Assembly: GCF_019443425.1 (NCBI RefSeq)
Contig: NZ_CP080382.1
Coordinates: 2,728,001-2,792,000, forward strand
Length of the DNA stretch: 64,000 bases
Direction: 5' to 3'
Origin: Arthrobacter sp. PAMC25284
GTDB lineage: Bacteria; Actinomycetota; Actinomycetes; Actinomycetales; Micrococcaceae
In this document: positions 45,064 to 53,320 of the stretch, one piece after another
Layout: every line of letters starts with the position of its first letter
Position numbering within the stretch: the first letter of the stretch is position 1
Position numbers and translations under genes: made by a program
Notes under the pieces: model-generated
Seen by the model: the letters and a program-made list of their open reading frames with translations, nothing else
What the model was told of the DNA's origin: nothing
The model's database searches: none

Positions 45064-45294
45064 TCAGCCGAAATACCAGCCGGGCGGCACCCATGATGCG
45101 GGAACGGCGTGCGCTGAATAGTCGTCGCAGCCGGAGCAGAAGTACGTGACTTCGCCCAGTTTGCTGACTGAACCGTCCCTGCGGTGTGCCGCAGGGACGA
45201 AGGACTCTAAATAGACAAAGTCGTCGGTGCCGCAATGCTCGCAGTACGGGCTTCCGACGTAATCAGCATTGCCCAAGGTGACGTGGTGGATCAT
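45064..45294 (-). CDS. Small zinc-ribbon-like protein of unknown function
   Basis: The 76-residue protein has two CxxC pairs: SPYCEHCGTDDFVYLE near residue 16 and EVTYFCSGCDDYSAH near residue 52. They probably bind one zinc ion. It ends in SWVPPGWYFG. The ATG at 45294 is chosen because the cysteine-rich core follows directly; the upstream in-frame region is Pro/Arg-rich. I do not recognise the family. Confidence 0.7.
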   Translation of the reverse strand: MIHHVTLGNADYVGSPYCEHCGTDDFVYLESFVPAAHRRDGSVSKLGEVTYFCSGCDDYSAHAVPASWVPPGWYFG

Positions 45295-45459
45295 CGTACG
45301 TCCCCGGGCCGGGTGCTTGGGGGCAGTGCCGCGCGGAACCGGTGGCGTCACCGGATGTGCGGTCTTAAGAGCATGGACGGGGCGGGTGAGTGGAACATGC
45401 GGTCGATCTGTGGCTGGCAACATTGACGGCCTATCCCGAGCGCCCCCGCACTCAACCAC

Positions 45460-45725
45460 ATGGATTTAGCAGGGACGTAGCTCGTAATCGAATCGTACTT
45501 TTGGGCCTCTGCTTGACCTCTTCGTTATGTCAGGATAAAGGAAGGACACGTTCCGATCAATGGCCGCGTAAGTACCTCTTCTGCGTAAGTACGCTTTTCC
45601 GCGTAAGTACAGAGACTCCGTAAGTACCCGGGCTGCCGGCGCGCAGGTAGAGGGTGCCCTGGCGCGGCCCCGTCAGCCCGGTCCCGCGGGCGGATCCGCG
45701 GGACCGGTACCGTCTGGCGCGGGGA
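45460..45725. other. Intergenic region containing GCGTAAGTAC direct repeats
   Basis: About 265 bp without a convincing gene. Its notable content is four GCGTAAGTAC-like direct repeats at 45566-45627, listed separately. The rest shows nothing recognisable. Confidence 0.5.
45566..45627. repeat. Four iteron-like direct repeats (GCGTAAGTAC)
   Basis: Copies lie at 45566-45575, 45583-45592, 45601-45610 and 45618-45627 (the last as CCGTAAGTAC). Start-to-start spacing is 17, 18 and 17 bp, while the sequences between copies differ. The regular spacing with conserved short cores resembles binding-site arrays rather than a simple tandem duplication. Confidence 0.8.
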
Positions 45726-46898
45726 CTACTTGCGCGGCGTGCCGGTGAGCGGGGAGTGCGGGTACTCCGGCTCCCGCTGCTGGAATTGCAGTACGTCCGG
45801 GTTGAGGATCACCCCGTCGCGGATCTCGATCGCGCGCCGGATGGTCTCGTTGCCGGCCCAGGCTTCGGGACCGCTGATGACGGTTTCCAGGAACGGCAGC
45901 AGCGCTTCGCTGATTTCCCAACTGGCGGAATTCCAGAGGTAGGACGGGCTGTGGTCCACCGCGTAGTAGTCGATATGGTCGCCCACCTTGAACATTGGCT
46001 CGGCAAACGTCGTGGACTTGGCCCAGCTGAAGCCCATGCCCTCGTCGCAGGAGACGTCCACGATGAGGCTGCCAGGCCGGAACGCGGCCAGGTCTTCCTC
46101 GCTGAGGTAAGTCAACGGTGCGTTGGGGTCCTGGAGGGTGCAGTTGACCACAATGTCGCTTTCGGCGAGGAACGGTGCCAGTGGCACGCGTCCGCGTTCA
46201 GTGATGACCTCGCTCAGGAACGGGGCTTTGTCGTCGTGGTCGAACTGGGCAATCCGCACCGAATGAATTGGCGAGCCCACCGCGGCAACACCACGGTTGG
46301 TCAACACCTGGACGTCATGGACGCCGTGGGCGTTGAGCGCCGTGACGGCGCCGCGGGCCGTGGCGCCGAAGCCAATGACGACGGCGCTCAGCCGGCGGCC
46401 GTAATCCCCGGTGGAACCGGTGAGGGCCAGGGAATGCAGCACTGAGCAGTAACCGGCGAGTTCGTTGTTCTTGTGGAACACGTGCAGGCCGAAGCCGCCG
46501 TCGCTGGCCCAGTGGTTCATTGCCTCAAAGGCAATCAGAGTCAGCTTTTTGTCAATCGCTATCTGGGTGATGTTCCGGTCCTGGACGCAGTGCGGCCAGC
46601 CCCAGAGGATCTGCCCGTCGCGGAGCTCAACGAGGTCCTCCGGCTGCGGTTTGGGCAGCAGAACGACGTCGGCCTCGGCCAGCAGCTGCGCCCGCGGAAC
46701 CACGCGCCCCACGAGTGGAGCGAGATGTTCGTCGGAGACACCGAAACGTTCGCCATACCCCTCCTCCACGATCAGGAGGCGCCGGAGTTCCGGTGCAATC
46801 CGGTCCAGGTGCTGGGGGTGGATGGGGAGCCGTTGCTCGTCCGGTTTCCGCGTAGTCGCCAGGACGCCCAGGGTGAGGTGGTTCGGTGCGCCGGTCAC
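45726..46898 (-). CDS. N5-(carboxyethyl)ornithine synthase-like / alanine dehydrogenase-family protein
   Basis: The 390-residue protein belongs to the alanine dehydrogenase/PNT superfamily. The N-terminal catalytic domain has LGVLATTRKPDEQRLPIHPQ and DVVLLPKPQPEDL. The Rossmann NAD(P) site is SAVVIGFGATARGAVTALNA, followed by VNCTLQDPNAP and LIVDVSCDEGMGF. Proteins of this type are usually annotated as N5-(carboxyethyl)ornithine synthase, which condenses ornithine and pyruvate; the substrate here is unproven. The GTG at 46898 overlaps the stop of a 49-residue Lys-rich protein gene (GTGA), so the two are coupled. Confidence 0.85.
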   Translation of the reverse strand: MTGAPNHLTLGVLATTRKPDEQRLPIHPQHLDRIAPELRRLLIVEEGYGERFGVSDEHLAPLVGRVVPRAQLLAEADVVLLPKPQPEDLVELRDGQILWGWPHCVQDRNITQIAIDKKLTLIAFEAMNHWASDGGFGLHVFHKNNELAGYCSVLHSLALTGSTGDYGRRLSAVVIGFGATARGAVTALNAHGVHDVQVLTNRGVAAVGSPIHSVRIAQFDHDDKAPFLSEVITERGRVPLAPFLAESDIVVNCTLQDPNAPLTYLSEEDLAAFRPGSLIVDVSCDEGMGFSWAKSTTFAEPMFKVGDHIDYYAVDHSPSYLWNSASWEISEALLPFLETVISGPEAWAGNETIRRAIEIRDGVILNPDVLQFQQREPEYPHSPLTGTPRK

Positions 46899-47044
46899 TT
46901 CTTCTTGGGGCTCGCCGGCTTCGACGCGGTGGCCTTGTCCATGGAGCTGGGCGGGGCTGCAGCGGTCCGCTTATCGGCGCGCTTTTCCTTGAGGGATTTG
47001 CCGGATTTCTTGGATGCTGCTTGACGGGGGGATTTGTCAGCCAT
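46895..47044 (-). CDS. Small Lys-rich protein (49 residues)
   Basis: The translated product begins MADKSPRQAASKKSGKSL and ends SKPASPKKK. It is highly basic, lacks hydrophobic segments, and is probably disordered. AGGAG lies a few bases before the ATG at 47044. The stop overlaps the GTG of the next gene, supporting its reality as a translated, coupled reading frame. I know of similar short Lys/Ala/Ser-rich proteins in Actinobacteria but cannot assign a function. Confidence 0.75.
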   Translation of the reverse strand: MADKSPRQAASKKSGKSLKEKRADKRTAAAPPSSMDKATASKPASPKKK

Positions 47045-47148
47045 GATCGCTCCTGTAGCGGAACCGAAGGGGTTCCTGACTTCGAACGATACAGGTATGC
47101 ACCTAATGGTTTCCGGTGGAGTGCCGGGCCGGTGGTGCGCGTGATTGG

Positions 47149-47219
47149 AGCGGCTGACGGGAATCGAACCCGCGTATCAAGCTTGGGAAGCTAGCGCTCT
47201 ACCATTGAGCTACAGCCGC
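47149..47219 (-). tRNA. tRNA-Gly(CCC)
   Basis: The 71-nt gene folds as a cloverleaf. The acceptor GCGGCTG pairs with CAGCCGC, the D-arm contains AGCTCAATGGTAGAGC, and the T-arm is CGGGTTCGAATCCCG. The anticodon loop is TTCCCAA with CCC. The anticodon stem has one T-T mismatch. CCA is not encoded. Confidence 0.95.
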
Positions 47220-47800
47220 AGAAGGACCTGTCCGGAAACACGTTCAGCGACCCGGCCTGTCCAACGACTTCATACACTACCGCAGTCTTGCGGCGCCTTC
47301 GAACAACCGCGTCGGTTCCGTCCGGCACGAGACGGAGGACCTGCCCTTCGTCCGCCCACGCATACAGCGATGCTGCCCGGCTCCCTGGAAGAAGCTGGAG
47401 CCGGCCCGACAATTACCGCCACGCCACCACACCAGGGGGTTCGCCCTGCGTGGGCTTCGGGACTGGGCCGCTGCGTAACAGGTAGTCATGTCTCAGCTAC
47501 ACGTAATTTGGTCGAGTAGTTATCCAATTGAGACGAATTTCTGCGGGTGGTGGACGAAATCTAGAGGGGTAGCGCCCACTCGTGTATAAGGAGCCGGCAT
47601 CCAATGTACTAGGGGACACGACAGCTCACCGACTCAATAGAAGGTCTCGCTATGTATGAGGAGCAGTTGCTGGCGGTCGACTCCGCGTTGGTTTCAACGG
47701 GTGGCGGCTACCGGCCGAACGCGCAATCCCACGGACGCCTGGCAGCGCCAGGTTCGGGGTGCCGAAAGACGCCACCCCGGGCCAGCAGCAGGAGTCGACG
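47220..47800. other. Long intergenic region upstream of the sugar transferase
   Basis: About 580 bp separate the tRNA from the sugar transferase. It contains only short, unconvincing reading frames. A less GC-rich part (47480-47650) may hold the promoter and leader of the sugar transferase. I see no riboswitch or repeat motif I can name. Confidence 0.5.
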
Positions 47801-49373
47801 ATGAGTAACCTCAGGCAGCAACCGGCATTCAGCGCCGGCAGCCATGCGCCGGCCCCTGAGCTGGCGTGGCCGCGACCGCATACGAAGCCCAAGCACTCCG
47901 TATGGGACGATTCCTCCCGGGCCAAAAGGGCAGGGTCGCGTGGCTCCAGTGCCATCCGGTGGACGGACTATGCGAACCGTCTGCGCCTTACCGACGCCGC
48001 TGTCATCGCAATTTCGATCGCGTGCGCCTACATGGTGCGGTTCGGCAGTGACGCTCGGGGAATGGGCGGCCAGCAGTTCGAGGCGCGCTACCTTTGGGTC
48101 TCAGGCCTGATGCTTGCAGCTTGGATCGTGGCCCTGGAGGTGTACCGGACGCGCGACGGCCGGACCTTCGGGATTGGATCGGACGAATACAAACGTGTGG
48201 CACAGGCAACGCTCAAACTTTTCGGCGCGCTGGCGATAGCGATGGTTTTCCTGGGCTTCGACGTCGTCCGCGGCTATTTCGCCGTGGCGCTGCCGATGGG
48301 ACTGCTCCTCCTGTGCGCAAACCGCTGGTTATGGCGGAAATGGTTGAACCGGCAGCGCAGGAACGGCGCGTACCTTTCCAAAGTGATCGTGATCGGAAAC
48401 CCTTCGGACGTCGAGTACGTCGTGAACCAGATCTCGGGAAATCCCTGCGTCGGCTACCAGATTTCCGGTGTCGCGTTGTCGACGCTGAACGAGTCCATGG
48501 AGCTGCAGCCTCCGTGGTACCGAATCCCGGTGCTGTCGACGCTGGCAGACGTATCCCGGATGGTGGCTGTGACCGGGGCCGACGCCGTCATCGTCGCAGG
48601 CGAGGTGCCTGGCGGCAGCAAGTACATCCGCGAGCTGGGATGGCGGCTGGAAGAGACCGGCACGGAGCTCGTCCTGGCTTCCGCTCTCACCAACGTCGCC
48701 GGTCCCAGAATCCATTGGCGGCAAGTCGAGGGGCTGCCCCTCGTCCATGTGGAGCTTCCCCAGTACGCCGGCGGCAAGCATGTCCTGAAACGCGTTGTCG
48801 ACATCGTGGCCTCGGCGCTGGCGCTCCTGGTCCTGTCGCCGCTGATGTTGTCACTCGCAGTCATCGTCAAACGCGACAGCGCAGGGCCGGTTATTTTCCG
48901 GCAGGAACGGGTAGGCCGAAACGGCGTCCCCTTTAACATGCTGAAGTTCCGTTCAATGGGACAGAACGCTGAAAACGATCTCGAAGCCCTGCTCGGACAA
49001 AACGAAGGTTCCGGCCCGCTCTTCAAGATCCGCAACGACCCGAGGGTGACCAACTGCGGACGCTGGATGCGCAAGTTTTCACTCGACGAACTGCCCCAAT
49101 TCTGGAATGTCCTCGTGGGCGAAATGAGCCTGGTCGGGGCCGCGGCCGCCGCTGCAGCAGGAGGTCCAGGAGTATGAGCACTTCACCAACCGCCGGCTGC
49201 TGATCAAGCCTGGAATAACCGGGTTGTGGCAGATCAACGGACGATCCACTCTTCCGTGGGAGGAGAGCATCCGGCTCGATCTCTACTACGTCGAAAATTG
49301 GTCCCTCACCGGCGACCTGATGATCTTGTGGCGGACCTTCCGGGCCATGCGCAGCCCGGTTGGGGCGTTCTAG
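47801..49373 (+). pseudogene. Undecaprenyl-phosphate sugar transferase (exopolysaccharide priming), frameshifted
   Basis: Corrected, the product is about 523 residues. Four N-terminal helices (for example AAVIAISIACAYMVRFG and LFGALAIAMVFLGFDVV) precede a CoA-binding-like domain (VIVIGNPSDVEYVVNQI). The C-terminal bacterial sugar transferase domain has a further helix (VDIVASALALLVLSPLML) and the family motifs VIFRQERVGRNG, MLKFRSM, KFSLDELPQFWNVL and VGEMSLVGPRPP. The frame breaks in the G4 run at 49136-49139. One G fewer gives GPRPPLQQEVQEYEHF, and the rest reads to the stop at 49373 with KPGITGLWQINGRS. The ATG at 47801 follows GGAG. It would start lipid-linked exopolysaccharide or capsule synthesis. 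Confidence 0.9.
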
Positions 49374-49444
49374 GAGATGCGATTAAACAGCCTCCGGCCG
49401 GGGTAATGTTGGGGCGCTCCGCGTAACCCCGCCGGGCTGTACGG

Positions 49445-49450
49445 TAGTTT
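49445..49450 (+). promoter_or_regulatory. -10 element (TAGTTT) of a probable leaderless dcd promoter
   Basis: TAGTTT ends 7 nt before the GTG start of dcd, and no Shine-Dalgarno sequence is present. This matches the pattern seen before several other genes in the window. Confidence 0.45.
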
Positions 49451-49456
49451 GGATCT

Positions 49457-50032
49457 GTGCTGATCTCTGACCGCGACATTCGTACCGAAATCGACGCCCG
49501 CCGGATCGTGCTGGAGCCGTTCGACCCGGCGATGGTCCAGCCGTCGTCGGTTGACGTCCGCATTGACAAGTTCTTTAGGTTGTTTGACAACCACAAGTAC
49601 GCCCACATCGATCCGGCCGAGGACCAGCCCGAACTGACCCGGCTGGTGGAAGTGGATTCGGGCGAACCGTTCATCCTGCACCCGGGCGAGTTTGTGCTCG
49701 GCTCCACCTATGAGACGGTCACGCTGCCCGATGACATCGCCGCACGGCTGGAAGGCAAGTCCTCGCTGGGCAGGCTTGGTCTGCTCACGCATTCCACGGC
49801 GGGCTTCATCGACCCGGGATTCTCCGGCCACGTCACCTTGGAACTATCAAACATGGCGACCTTGCCGATCAAACTTTGGCCGGGCATGAAAATCGGCCAG
49901 TTGTGCTTCTTCCGGCTCTCGTCAGCGGCGGAATTCCCCTACGGCTCCGGCGAGTACGGCAACCGGTATCAAGGCCAGCGCGGCCCGACCGCCAGCCGCA
50001 GCCATCTCAACTTCCACCGGACAGACATCTAG
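49457..50032 (+). CDS. dcd: dCTP deaminase
   Basis: The 191-residue trimeric enzyme deaminates dCTP; actinobacterial forms are often bifunctional and release dUMP. Family motifs are [42 protein letters not shown] and the active-site segment [20 protein letters not shown]. The C-terminus [10 protein letters not shown] closes over the nucleotide. The start is GTG at 49457, immediately after a TAGTTT -10-like element. It is convergent with the antiporter gene, 15 bp apart. Confidence 0.96.
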   Translation: MLISDRDIRTEIDARRIVLEPFDPAMVQPSSVDVRIDKFFRLFDNHKYAHIDPAEDQPELTRLVEVDSGEPFILHPGEFVLGSTYETVTLPDDIAARLEGKSSLGRLGLLTHSTAGFIDPGFSGHVTLELSNMATLPIKLWPGMKIGQLCFFRLSSAAEFPYGSGEYGNRYQGQRGPTASRSHLNFHRTDI

Positions 50033-50047
50033 CGGCTACCGGACGGG

Positions 50048-51245
50048 CTAGGCCGGCCCGGCGGCCGGTACCACGGGCGGCTTCACCCGACCGCGCAGCA
50101 TCCCCACGACTGGTTCGACGAAGCGGGCCGCCAGCGGACCCATGATCGCCATAATGAGCACATAGGCGGTCGCCAGCGCCGCCAGCTCCTGGCTCACGGC
50201 GCCCGAAGCCACCGCCAGGCCTGCGATAACAATCGAGAACTCGCCGCGGGCAATCAGTGTCGCCCCGGCACGGAATCGCCCCGGAACCCCAATCCCTACC
50301 TGCCACGCAGCCCAGACACCCGTCGCCATCTTGGTGGCCGCCGTCAGGACCGCCAGCACGAGGGCCCAGCCCAGGACCGGCGGGATGGCGGCGGCATCCG
50401 TATTGAGGCCGAAAACCACAAAGAAGATCGCCGCGAACAGGTCGCGCAACGGCTCCAGGATGCGGGTGGCGCTGTGGGCCGTCGCGCCGGAAATTGCTAT
50501 GCCGAGCATAAACGCACCGACAGCCGCCGATACCTGGAGGGCCGAAGCGAGCCCGGCGACGAGCAGAGCCGCTCCGAGCAGATTGAGCAGAAACACCTCG
50601 GAATTCTCGCTGTGTACCACCTTGGAAACCCGGTGGCCGTGCCGCAGCGCCACGAGCAGCACAACAGTCACCACGCCGAGTGAGATGCCCACGGTCTGCA
50701 TCCCAAAGACCAGGCTGACGCCCGCCAGCGTGGCCGTCAGGATCGGCAGATAGATGGCCATGGCAAGGTCTTCGAAAACCAGGATGGAGAGGATCACCGG
50801 GGTCTCCCGGTTGCCGATCCTGCCGAGGTCAGTGATCACCTTGGCAGCGATTCCGGACGAAGAAATGTACGTTACGCCCCCCATGACCATGGCGCCCACC
50901 GGACCCCAGCCAAGGAAAAAGGCAAGGCCGGCACCCGGGACGAAATTGAGCACAAGATCCAGGATGCCGGCCCCGCCACGACCGGCGCAGACCCGTCACG
51001 AGCTCCGCGGCTGAATATTCCAGACCGAGCATAAGCAGCAGCAGGATCACACCGATTTCGCCGGATATGTGAGTGAACTCCTGCATGCCGTCCATTTTGA
51101 TGACACCGGAGGAGCCGAAAAACAGCCCGCCCACAAGGTAAAGCGGGATGGGGGACATCCTGATGCGCCCGGCAAGCCTGGCCAGCAAACCGAGACAGAA
51201 CACGACGGCGCCCAGTTCGACCAGAGCCAGTGCCAGCGGATCCAT
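50048..51245 (-). pseudogene. Cation:proton antiporter (CPA2/KefB type, KhtU-like), frameshifted
   Basis: Corrected, the product is about 398 residues with 11-13 hydrophobic segments (ALVELGAVVFCLGLLARLAG, VILLLLMLGLEYSAAELV, AALLVAGLASALQVSAAVGA). It has the CPA2 features GVTYISSSGIAAKVI and ILVFEDLAMAIYLPIL. The frame breaks in the C4 run at 50971-50974 (plus strand): upstream ends LRRSW, and removing one base restores a continuous frame into ILDLVLNFVPGAGLAFF. Four bases separate it from the TrkA-C gene upstream, so the pair resembles KhtT-KhtU, a K+(NH4+)/H+ antiporter and its regulator. Confidence 0.88.
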
Positions 51246-51249
51246 TCCG

Positions 51250-51732
51250 CTAGCCGTTGCGCAGGATGCCGGCTGCGGTGTCCAGGCCTTCCTGCGTTCC
51301 CACGGCAACGAGGAGATCGCCGCAGCGCAGGACGACGTCGGGTCCCGGTGAGGCGAGAACTTCGCCTTCGCGCATGATCGCGACGATCGATGCGCCGCTG
51401 CGGGAGCGGATGCAGGCTTTGCCCATCGGCTGGTCAGTGTATGGCGCTTCCGCCCCGATCGAGAACTGGCGGGTGACGATGCCCGGGACCTCCCGGTGGG
51501 CCTCTGCGAGCTGGGCGGCCAGGCGCTGGCCGCCCAGCAGGTTGCCCAGGGTGTTGGCCTCCTCCGTGGTCAGCGGAATGGACGCCTGGCAGGTATCGGG
51601 ATCATCCCAAGTCGAGACGATCAGTTCCGTCTGGCCCTCGCGGTACTCCACGATGCCGATCCGGCGCCCGGAGGCGGTCATAAAATCTTTGCGCCGGCCC
51701 AGGCCGGGGAGATCTGTCTCGTCCACGTTCAT
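51250..51732 (-). CDS. Cation:proton antiporter regulatory subunit with TrkA-C domain (KhtT-like)
   Basis: The 160-residue protein has an N-terminal KhtT-like region (MNVDETDLPGLGRRKDF, then IGIVEYREGQTELIVSTWDD) and a C-terminal TrkA-C ligand-binding domain (SRSGASIVAIMREGEVLASP, GDLLVAVGTQEGL). In Bacillus KhtT gates the KhtU antiporter in response to pH and c-di-AMP. It lies directly upstream of the antiporter on the same strand with 4 bp between them. Ligand specificity here is unknown. Confidence 0.9.
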   Translation of the reverse strand: MNVDETDLPGLGRRKDFMTASGRRIGIVEYREGQTELIVSTWDDPDTCQASIPLTTEEANTLGNLLGGQRLAAQLAEAHREVPGIVTRQFSIGAEAPYTDQPMGKACIRSRSGASIVAIMREGEVLASPGPDVVLRCGDLLVAVGTQEGLDTAAGILRNG

Positions 51733-51741
51733 AGCTTCAGC

Positions 51742-53172
51742 CTAGTCCGCGGAGCCTTGTTTCGGAGGTGGGCAGGCCGCGGGAAGGGACGCGAACCCGG
51801 TTTTGCCCGGCGGCTTAACCGGCAACAGCACGAGCAACCCGGCCAGCAGCACCACCAAAATGCCCAGGATGCCCCAGCGCTGGGCCTCGCCGGGAGCCAC
51901 GAGAGGAGTCGCGATAGTGATACACAGAGTGAACAGCGCCGGGGCCAGGAAGCTCGCAGCACGGCCGGTGGTCGCGTAGAGGCCAAACAACTCGCCCGCC
52001 TCACCGCCCGGGGCGAGCCGGGCCAGGTAGGCGCGGGACGAGGATTGCGCCGGCCCCACAAACAGGGACAGGAACAGGCCGAACACCCAGAACGTGGTGG
52101 ACCCGCTCCAGTCGAACCCGAAGACAACATAGTTGGCGTTGCCGAGGACCAGAATGGCAGTGCCGGCGGCCAGCAGTCCCACCAGCGAACCCACAATCAC
52201 GGCTTTCGGCCCGATCCGGTCGTCCAGGAAACCGCCGCCCACGGCCCCGGCAGCAGCCACAATGTTGCCGAAGATCGCGAAGAAGATGACATCCCTCAGG
52301 TCGAAACCAAACGTTCCGGCCGCAATGACGCCGCCGAACGTGAAGACCGCGGCCAGCCCGTCACGGAAGACCGCACTGGCGAGCAGGAAGAATATGGTGT
52401 GCGGGCTGGTCTGGTAGATCGCCTTGATCCGGCGCACTAGCAGGCCGTAGGAAGCGCGGACCCCGGGCCGGGGACCCCGCACCGGCCGGGGAAGTTCCGG
52501 CACCGCCAGGAGCACAGGCAGGGCAAAGACCAAAAACCATATCGCGGAGAACACGGCAACGAGCCGTATATTCAGGCCGTCCTGCGTGGAAGCGCCGAAC
52601 CAGTCGAAGGCGGGCTGGACGAACAGCTGCAGCACCGCCACGAGCGCGGCGATACCGCCAAGATAGCCCATGCCCCAGCCGAATCCGCTGACTTTGCCGA
52701 TGTTTTTCGGCGTGGAAATCTGGGCCAGCATGGCGTTGTAGTTCACTCCCGCGAATTCAAAGAACACATTGCCGAGCGCAATAAGCGTCACGCCCAGGAG
52801 CAGGAATTCCGGCCGGGGAAAAACAAAGAAGCAAAGGCCGGTCAGGAGCGCAGTGGCGGCAGTGTTGACGCCGAGCCATAACTTCCGGCGCCCGCCGGAG
52901 TCCGAACGCTGCCCGGTGACCGGCGCCAGCACGGCGATCACCGCGCCCGCGAGGGCCAGTGCGCCGCCCAGGACAGCCGAGGTCTGATCTTTGCCGCCAA
53001 ACGCCCCGGATGTCAGGTAGACCGTGAAAACGAAAGTGGTCATAACGGCGTTGAACGACGCCGACCCCCAGTCCCAGACGGCCCAGGCCAGCACCTGCCC
53101 TTTGCGGGAGACGTGGTTCCCGGATTCGAGTTCCGAGGAGGGCCGTATGGACCCGGGAGCGGCGGAGTTCAT
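51742..53172 (-). CDS. MFS transporter (UMF1/Atg22-like)
   Basis: The 476-residue protein has about 12 transmembrane helices. It has UMF1-family signatures such as WAVWDWGSASFNAVMTTFVF and EFAGVNYNAMLAQISTPKNI, then GKVSGFGWGMGYLGG. The second half has VFRDGLAAVFTFGGVIAAGT and GPAQSSSRAYLARLAPGGEA. Substrate is unknown; fungal Atg22 relatives export amino acids. The ATG at 53172 is preferred because a longer in-frame extension lacks hydrophobic or domain features. It ends 9 bp before the KhtT-like gene and is divergent from the mrp operon. Confidence 0.88.
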   Translation of the reverse strand: MNSAAPGSIRPSSELESGNHVSRKGQVLAWAVWDWGSASFNAVMTTFVFTVYLTSGAFGGKDQTSAVLGGALALAGAVIAVLAPVTGQRSDSGGRRKLWLGVNTAATALLTGLCFFVFPRPEFLLLGVTLIALGNVFFEFAGVNYNAMLAQISTPKNIGKVSGFGWGMGYLGGIAALVAVLQLFVQPAFDWFGASTQDGLNIRLVAVFSAIWFLVFALPVLLAVPELPRPVRGPRPGVRASYGLLVRRIKAIYQTSPHTIFFLLASAVFRDGLAAVFTFGGVIAAGTFGFDLRDVIFFAIFGNIVAAAGAVGGGFLDDRIGPKAVIVGSLVGLLAAGTAILVLGNANYVVFGFDWSGSTTFWVFGLFLSLFVGPAQSSSRAYLARLAPGGEAGELFGLYATTGRAASFLAPALFTLCITIATPLVAPGEAQRWGILGILVVLLAGLLVLLPVKPPGKTGFASLPAACPPPKQGSAD

Positions 53173-53320
53173 AGCGTGAATAGTAGCTTCCGTGCGCAAA
53201 GCACCTGCGGCGCTGCCAAAAGAATTTGTGCACGCTTGGTAAACTGTGGGCACCGAACCCAGCGAAATCCCCGCCTGCCCGCCTTTTGACAATCAAATTC
53301 CTGACGTTGCGGAGATACCA

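Noticed and set aside
45566..45627. CRISPR-like repeats
   Set aside because: The cores are 10 bp with 7-8 bp spacers, far too short for CRISPR, and no cas genes are present.
47191..47412. Minus-strand ORF of 73 codons near the tRNA
   Set aside because: It runs into the tRNA-Gly gene and has no recognisable domain or ribosome-binding site; a truncated gene is possible but cannot be supported.
51496..52440. Plus-strand ORF of 314 codons opposite the KhtT-like and MFS genes
   Set aside because: Its composition (Gly/Gln/His/Arg-rich, no hydrophobic core) is typical of an antisense shadow of GC-rich coding DNA.
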